Assembly (NCBI GenBank): GCA_019894735.1
Contig: JAGXOB010000136.1
Span: 1-6,060 of the forward strand
DNA from: Promethearchaeota archaeon
GTDB taxonomy: Archaea > Asgardarchaeota > Lokiarchaeia > Sigynarchaeales > SOKP01
DNA: 6,060 nt
Direction of reading: 5' to 3'
Below, in pieces: positions 1-3,675 of this stretch. A model generated the notes under the pieces. That model worked only from the letters and a program-made list of their open reading frames with translations. It did no database searches and was not told the origin of the DNA. Positions within the stretch are counted from its first letter, which is position 1. Each line of letters begins with the position of its first letter. A program made the translations under genes and the position numbers.

Positions 1-183
1 TCTTACAAGAGCCCCATAAGGATCAAGATCCTCAAATTGCTTATGAAATTGGTTGATATTAATCTTCACTTTAATTGTTGAAGGTATAAAATATTTGACG
101 TCATATCCTCTTGATTCAAATTCTTTAGTTAAAGTTTGAACTTCAGGATCGTCTGGTTTGGGAGTAATTATCATTGATGTCAT
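1..183 (-). CDS. Probable RimK-type ATP-grasp ligase, N-terminal fragment
   Basis: The minus strand is open from an ATG at 183-181 to the left edge, giving 61 codons of an incomplete gene. The translation begins MTSMIITPKPDDPEVQTLTK and contains RGYDVKYFIPSTIKV, then a charged stretch ending in DLDPYGALVR. An N-terminal strand, a helix ending in a 'RGYDV' turn, a second strand, and then an Asp-rich 'D-x-D-x-x-x-ALVR' element is the layout of the pre-ATP-grasp domain of RimK/LysX/MptN-like amino-acid ligases, which add Glu or similar residues to a carboxylate. The ATP-binding and catalytic residues lie outside the window, so the assignment rests on the N-terminal pattern only. The ATG is preceded by GAGTG about seven bases upstream, a weak ribosome binding site. 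The gene is transcribed away from the coiled-coil gene starting at 265. Another Rossmann-like N-terminal domain remains possible. Confidence 0.5.
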   Translation of the reverse strand, partial: MTSMIITPKPDDPEVQTLTKEFESRGYDVKYFIPSTIKVKININQFHKQFEDLDPYGALVR

Positions 184-264
184 ATTATTCACTCATAAAA
201 AATTACTTAATTCAATTGCCACTTAATAAATAAATTTAAGTTTTTTAAAAATATATTGAAGTCA
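184..264. promoter_or_regulatory. Divergent promoter region
   Basis: These 81 bases separate two divergently transcribed genes and are almost all A and T. AATAAATAAATTTA at 225-238 reads as a TATA-like element. If a transcript starts about 27 bases downstream of its centre, it begins near 258, almost at the ATG at 265, which would give a leaderless or very short-leader mRNA for the plus-strand gene. The same box read on the minus strand could serve the ligase-like gene. No recognisable Shine-Dalgarno sequence precedes 265, which fits leaderless expression. The TATA and start-site positions are inferred from archaeal spacing rules, and AT-richness makes false matches easy. Confidence 0.45.
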
Positions 265-864
265 ATGGAATCGAACAAGAAAGAAAACGATACGGAAAAA
301 TTAACGCGGATACTTTCAATAGTTCAGAACCTATACTACAAAAAAATAGACCAAATGGAAGATTTAAAATTAGAAATCTCTGAAATACAGTCCGTATTAA
401 GCAATATAAACTCGTTAATTTCGAACCAATCATTCTCTAGTGCAGACGAGTTGTATTCAAAATTACTTTCTCAAGGAAATAAATCTGCTGACGAGTATTT
501 TAACGAGAAAATCTCTGAAGAAGCATTTAAAGGAACAAATATTAAAAGAAAAATCTTTTCAAATCAAAATCAAGAAGAAGAAAATTTATTATGTGTCCTT
601 AACCTCTACGATTTTAAAAAAGTCGAGATAAAGTTTATTGATCCCGAAAAAAGGGGGATACAAGAAACTTCTGAAAAATTTATCAACATCTTTCTCAAAG
701 AAGCACTCATAAAAATAAAAGAAAATAACCCAAATTTGAGCATTAGTTATCAATTTAGAAATGTTGATAAAATTGAATACATTAACATCTCAAATTTAAG
801 CTCAATTGAAGATTACGATTTAATTACCGCAAAAATCCGAGAATTATTGGCTTTTGAAAACTAA
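265..864 (+). CDS. Hypothetical protein, N-terminal coiled coil plus alpha/beta domain
   Basis: This 199-residue protein has no function I recognise. Residues about 10-52 form a helical, heptad-like stretch rich in Leu, Ile, Glu and Lys (for example KLTRILSIVQNLYYKKIDQM), suggesting a coiled coil and self- or partner association. A polar linker containing SFSSADELYSKLL follows. Residues about 106-199 alternate likely strands (NLLCVLNLYDFKKVEIKFID) with a long helix near 136-153, like a small alpha/beta domain. There is no signal peptide, membrane segment or Cys/His metal motif, so it is probably cytoplasmic. I chose ATG at 265 over the in-frame TTG at 256 because ATG is the commoner start and the upstream TATA-like element leaves little room for a leader. 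It stands alone: divergent from the ligase-like gene, and 142 bases from the next gene. Confidence 0.8.
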   Translation: MESNKKENDTEKLTRILSIVQNLYYKKIDQMEDLKLEISEIQSVLSNINSLISNQSFSSADELYSKLLSQGNKSADEYFNEKISEEAFKGTNIKRKIFSNQNQEEENLLCVLNLYDFKKVEIKFIDPEKRGIQETSEKFINIFLKEALIKIKENNPNLSISYQFRNVDKIEYINISNLSSIEDYDLITAKIRELLAFEN

Positions 865-901
865 TCCCTTTAAGAAGAAAGACGGATTTGATAAAGATTG
901 A

Positions 902-928
902 ATAATATCTATTATATAAAGATATTAT
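902..928. promoter_or_regulatory. TATA-like box inside a 9-bp inverted repeat
   Basis: The gap 865-1006 carries no gene. Within it, ATAATATCT (902-910) and AGATATTAT (920-928) are perfect reverse complements separated by nine bases. The spacer plus one arm holds TTATATAAAG (912-921), a good archaeal TATA-box match. Transcription from it would start near 945 and give a leader of about 60 bases before the gene at 1007. A symmetrical site overlapping the TATA box is a classic place for a dimeric repressor to block TBP. The symmetry is seen directly; operator function is inferred, and such AT-rich DNA produces chance palindromes. Confidence 0.4.
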
Positions 929-992
929 ATTGATTAATTAAAATACAAAGTATTAATTATTCAAATTTTCATATTTATTTTAACTATTATTT

Positions 993-996
993 GGAG
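993..996 (+). promoter_or_regulatory. Ribosome binding site for the 271-residue gene
   Basis: GGAG lies ten bases before the ATG at 1007, an acceptable Shine-Dalgarno spacing. Another ATG at 1000 is only three bases from GGAG and opens a four-codon frame that stops at once, so the site supports 1007 as the true start. Confidence 0.6.
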
Positions 997-1006
997 CGTA
1001 TGAACC

Positions 1007-1822
1007 ATGGCTAAGAAGAAAAAAATTTTAATGATGCCAGTAATTCACTCAAAGTTTAACGATAAAAATCTAGAAGATATCCTTCTTAATCAGTCGAGAA
1101 CTCTCTTAACAAAACAAAAAGGAGTTCCTCCTTCTTTTATCTTCCTTTCTGGAAGCTTTTTTGATGTAAAAGGATTTGTTTACACAGGACTTCGAGCATG
1201 GAAGGGTGTGGTAAAGCCCTCTGATTCAGATGAAGGAAGACGCCCCCTGCTCGAAGCTACATTCGCTTCTCTTTCAGTTTATCTAAGTTCATTGCTTGCG
1301 CTGCAAAGTGATTTCTTCTTTGCTTACGATGAGATCAAAGACATATTATTAGAGAAGAAGCGGGAAGATCTGTGGGCTATTGTGTCAGAAAAATTACCCT
1401 TTATTTCGCTCCCTCCAAAAGAAATGTACGGAAACCAAGTTTCTCCGATATCTCCCTACTTTGTTATCGAACAAGATGACGAACTCATATTAGGGGAGAT
1501 TTATCCATCAGCTTACTTAACGAAAGTTATTACTAATATTAAGACGAGATTTTTCGTGTTTTTCCAGTATCAGGGTTATTCCGCTTTTGGATTTTTCGAT
1601 TCTTTACCGGAGCGCACCAAGTTCGGCTTTGAAGAAAAGGCAAGAGAATTTGAAGAGGAACCGACCTCAGAAAATCTACAAAAGTACGCGAGTAGTGCTA
1701 AAAATTTAAAAGAAATTCTCATCGCTCTCATCGAATCGCACAATAATGCTTATTTAGGACAATATTTAATCGAGGATTACGAACTCTTATTAAATAAACT
1801 ACTAGAGTCGGAGGATCTTTAA
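1007..1822 (+). CDS. Hypothetical protein, probable partner of the downstream GTPase
   Basis: I do not recognise this 271-residue protein. It begins with a basic cluster (MAKKKKILMM). It then shows aromatic-rich likely strand pairs at about 43-60 (FIFLSGSFFDVKGFVY), 148-165 and 181-198 (RFFVFFQYQGYSAFGFF), separated by helical stretches near 80-130, and ends in an acidic helical tail (205-271). Two strand-rich segments flanking helices could be a longin- or roadblock-type fold, which often pairs with small GTPases, but no signature motif proves it. There is no long uninterrupted hydrophobic helix, so a soluble protein is most likely. Its stop is one base before the GTPase start, and the GTPase ribosome binding site lies inside its last codons, so the two are surely co-transcribed and probably translationally coupled. 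Base composition is visibly less AT-rich than in the flanking genes (for example around 1200-1260). Confidence 0.85.
   Translation: MAKKKKILMMPVIHSKFNDKNLEDILLNQSRTLLTKQKGVPPSFIFLSGSFFDVKGFVYTGLRAWKGVVKPSDSDEGRRPLLEATFASLSVYLSSLLALQSDFFFAYDEIKDILLEKKREDLWAIVSEKLPFISLPPKEMYGNQVSPISPYFVIEQDDELILGEIYPSAYLTKVITNIKTRFFVFFQYQGYSAFGFFDSLPERTKFGFEEKAREFEEEPTSENLQKYASSAKNLKEILIALIESHNNAYLGQYLIEDYELLLNKLLESEDL
1810..1816 (+). promoter_or_regulatory. Strong ribosome binding site for the GTPase
   Basis: GGAGGAT sits inside the last codons of the upstream gene, eight bases before the ATG at 1824. It is the best Shine-Dalgarno match in the window. It fixes the GTPase start and couples its translation to that of the upstream gene. 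Confidence 0.8.
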
Positions 1823-1823
1823 C

Positions 1824-2456
1824 ATGGTGAACATTGGATTACTTGGAGATATTAGTGCAGGCAAAACCAGCATTCTCCGTCTTTTCGTGAAATATCTGAA
1901 AGTTGGTGACATAGAAAATGTTGAAGGCGGTAGAAAATGCACCGTTGTTAAAACTGATTTTTCAGGCGAAGCTACCGTTCCAGGAGGGACTAAAGAAGAC
2001 TCCCTAAACCAAAAAGAAACTAAAACGATTCACCCAAACCGAGTTGTATTCAGAGAAGACAGTTCAGGAAAAGCTCACACCATATTCGCCCCTGGCGGGG
2101 ATCGCGCACGTAGTGTTATAAGAATGGGCATAATAACCATTTCCCGCATCGCTACTCAGATTATAGCGGTTTTTTCGTGCGATAGAGATCTTAAAACTCA
2201 GTTTGAATTTTTCACTGACGTAAGGTTTTTTCCGGATAAAATAAGCGTGTGCATAAATAAAATTGATTTAATCGAGGGAGATCCTGTGGCTAAAGTTGAA
2301 GAGTTAAAAACTGAAATAGAAAATTTCTTTAATAAGAGAAAAATCGCTGTTAAAGAGTTTTTCGTAGTGTGCGCTGAAGCCGTAGAAGGCTTTGAGGACG
2401 TGAAAACCTATAACGATCATACTGCTGAAATGATACTTAAAATAACTATTAATTAA
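1824..2456 (+). CDS. Small Ras-superfamily GTPase, MglA-like, atypical G3 motif
   Basis: This 210-residue protein is a single P-loop GTPase domain. The P-loop is GDISAGKTS (G8 to S16, Lys14 binding phosphate, Thr15 magnesium). A switch I Thr is probably T40 in KCTVVKTDF. Guanine specificity comes from NKID (145-148), and a G5-like CAEA lies at 183-186. The G3 region reads IFAPGGDRARS (87-97). Aligned with the usual DTAGQERF, the Asp becomes Phe88 and the catalytic Gln becomes Gly92. Replacement of the Asp is normal in MglA/COG2229-type prokaryotic GTPases (which read G-T-P-G-Q), but loss of the Gln is not. Hydrolysis may therefore be slow or need a partner's residue. There is no C-terminal lipidation Cys or extra domain. 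It is coupled to the 271-residue gene, the obvious candidate partner, regulator or effector. Its exact family is less sure than its being a GTPase. Confidence 0.88.
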   Translation: MVNIGLLGDISAGKTSILRLFVKYLKVGDIENVEGGRKCTVVKTDFSGEATVPGGTKEDSLNQKETKTIHPNRVVFREDSSGKAHTIFAPGGDRARSVIRMGIITISRIATQIIAVFSCDRDLKTQFEFFTDVRFFPDKISVCINKIDLIEGDPVAKVEELKTEIENFFNKRKIAVKEFFVVCAEAVEGFEDVKTYNDHTAEMILKITIN

Positions 2457-2496
2457 ACTATTTCTTACTCTTCATAATTTAAATTTTAAATTTAAC
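2457..2496. terminator. Convergent junction, possible bidirectional terminator
   Basis: Only 40 bases separate the GTPase stop from the scpB-like stop on the opposite strand. The plus strand is pyrimidine-rich at 2459-2473 (TATTTCTTACTCTTC), which suits archaeal termination. A perfect 8-bp inverted repeat, AATTTAAA/TTTAAATT with a one-base spacer, lies at 2476-2492. It has no GC pairs and so would make a weak hairpin. Both genes must end near here, but the exact sites cannot be read from sequence. Confidence 0.3.
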
Positions 2497-3012
2497 TTAT
2501 TCTTTCAATTTTAAAGATAATTTTACTAACAGTTTGTGTAAATCTAATTTATAGCCAATTAATGGTGTGAGTTGGACTTGGTTTGTTGTTTTACCTATAA
2601 CTAAATAACCCTCTTTTTCAAGTTCTTTTAAATCCTCTATAATCAATTTTTTGTTTCTTAATTTTTTGATTTCCTGAATAGAAGATGTGCCAGAATTTTT
2701 TAAACAAGAAGTTAATACGCATAATAAAGTTGCTGCTAGACTAGGTTTACCCTCAAAAGGATTAGCTGAAATTACTTCTGTGATTTCGTTATCATAATTT
2801 AAATACCAGTGCGAATTTAATGAGTTAAATTTTACTTGAAGCCCCAATGGTACAAGATAATCAGATAGTCCAGTAATCAAATATTGGAAATATATCGATT
2901 TATTCTTATTTTTAACATTTAAAATTTCGAGTATTTCTTTTTTAGTAGCACCAATTTGATAAGAGCTTCTCTTTCTACTAAGTAATTGCATTAAAATTGA
3001 AATTTCATTCAT
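2497..3012 (-). CDS. scpB: ScpB-like kite subunit of SMC complex
   Basis: This 171-residue protein is the third gene after smc and the kleisin, the position where ScpB is expected. ScpB proteins have tandem winged-helix domains, dimerise, and bind the middle of the kleisin to regulate SMC head engagement. The first winged helix is about residues 22-80: helices TKKEILEILNV and FQYLITGLSDYL, then a strand-turn-strand LQVKFNSLNSHWYLNY, like the ScpB segment preceding its second domain. The second is about 85-155: KPSLAATLLCVLTSC, SIQEIKKLR, a recognition-like helix LIIEDLKELEKEGYLVI, and a short wing. A charged helix (157-171) ends it. Length is close to that of ordinary ScpB. The start has TAAGG 11 bases upstream, overlapping the kleisin stop. 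Sequence identity to typical ScpB is weak; the call leans on domain pattern and gene order. A generic winged-helix regulator is the alternative. Confidence 0.72.
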   Translation of the reverse strand: MNEISILMQLLSRKRSSYQIGATKKEILEILNVKNKNKSIYFQYLITGLSDYLVPLGLQVKFNSLNSHWYLNYDNEITEVISANPFEGKPSLAATLLCVLTSCLKNSGTSSIQEIKKLRNKKLIIEDLKELEKEGYLVIGKTTNQVQLTPLIGYKLDLHKLLVKLSLKLKE

Positions 3013-3025
3013 TTTTTTTAAAACC

Positions 3026-3673
3026 TTACAAATATAATGTATTTGTCTCTTTTTGATATTTGATTTTCCCTAATTGAAGTAAATGCAACAGATATACGAA
3101 CTTCTCATAAATCTCTAATTGATCAATCTCATTTTCAAACACATCTTCAAAATTACAAGGGAGCATATCTTTGATTTTATTAAAAAATGCATTAACCTTT
3201 TCCGTGAACTTAAACTTCGGGATTTCTATTAAAAATTGGTAGTCACTTCTTTCTTTATTCACGTGTTCAATCGAATAATCCATTATTTTTTCTTTACAGA
3301 ATCGATTTGCGGCGTATTCTAAGAAATTTAGAGATAGCGATTCTAATTCAAAATTATAATTCCAGCATCCATTAAAAATCTCAATAATTTCGCTCTCTTT
3401 CGGATTCTTTTTTAGGAAATTCAAAAATTTCTTTTCAATATCTAAAGAACTAAGTAAATTCCTTAATTCCTCAAATTTACGATTTAGTAGTTCACATGCT
3501 TGTGTATAGGTTTGGGAATAATTTTCAATGTTAAAAATGCTGAGTGAATCTTTTATATCGCTAAAAATTGGATTTAATTCGAATTCCAACAAGTTAATTT
3601 TACCCGAAAGAATGTCGTCTTTAATAACTTCAATCTTTTTATTGATGTCCTCTGAAAAATCTATTTTTTCCAT
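3026..3673 (-). CDS. scpA: ScpA-like kleisin of SMC complex
   Basis: This 215-residue protein is probably the kleisin that links the two SMC heads, its N-terminus on the neck of one SMC and its C-terminal winged helix on the cap of the other. The N-terminal part (8-75) reads DDILSGKINLLEFELNPIFSD followed by helices. This matches the archaeal ScpA opening in which an 'I-x-x-G-x-I-x-P-x-x-I' segment leads into a helical bundle. The C-terminus (about 153-215) is a winged helix ending EKFVYLLHLLQLGKIKYQKE and a final strand TLYL, close to the ScpA pattern 'FLALLEL-x-K-x-GK-V-x-x-Q-E'. The acidic middle (90-150) would be the ScpB-binding linker. It starts two bases after the smc stop, so translation is probably coupled, and the scpB-like gene follows 13 bases later. 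It is slightly shorter than common ScpA. Overall similarity is low, and the call depends on both ends plus context. Confidence 0.78.
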   Translation of the reverse strand: MEKIDFSEDINKKIEVIKDDILSGKINLLEFELNPIFSDIKDSLSIFNIENYSQTYTQACELLNRKFEELRNLLSSLDIEKKFLNFLKKNPKESEIIEIFNGCWNYNFELESLSLNFLEYAANRFCKEKIMDYSIEHVNKERSDYQFLIEIPKFKFTEKVNAFFNKIKDMLPCNFEDVFENEIDQLEIYEKFVYLLHLLQLGKIKYQKETNTLYL

Positions 3674-3675
3674 CC

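Noticed and set aside
222..240. Short dyad CTTAA...TTAAG in the divergent promoter region
   Set aside because: Only five paired bases in very AT-rich DNA; not distinguishable from chance.
245..433. Minus-strand 62-codon open frame inside the coiled-coil gene
   Set aside because: It lies opposite a longer frame with a well-formed protein, is hydrophobic low-complexity reverse-strand translation, and has no supporting start signal.
440..631. Plus-strand 63-codon frame inside the coiled-coil gene
   Set aside because: It is an out-of-frame shadow, Lys/Ile/Ser-rich as expected from AT-rich sequence, with no ribosome binding site.
1000..1014. Four-codon upstream frame (ATG AAC CAT GGC, then TAA) overlapping the start at 1007
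   Set aside because: Its ATG is only three bases from the GGAG site, too close for normal initiation; most likely chance.
2476..2492. 8-bp palindrome AATTTAAA-T-TTTAAATT at the convergent junction as a regulatory or recombination site
   Set aside because: It is purely A/T, would form a weak hairpin, and lies between two gene ends where a terminator or plain spacer explains it.
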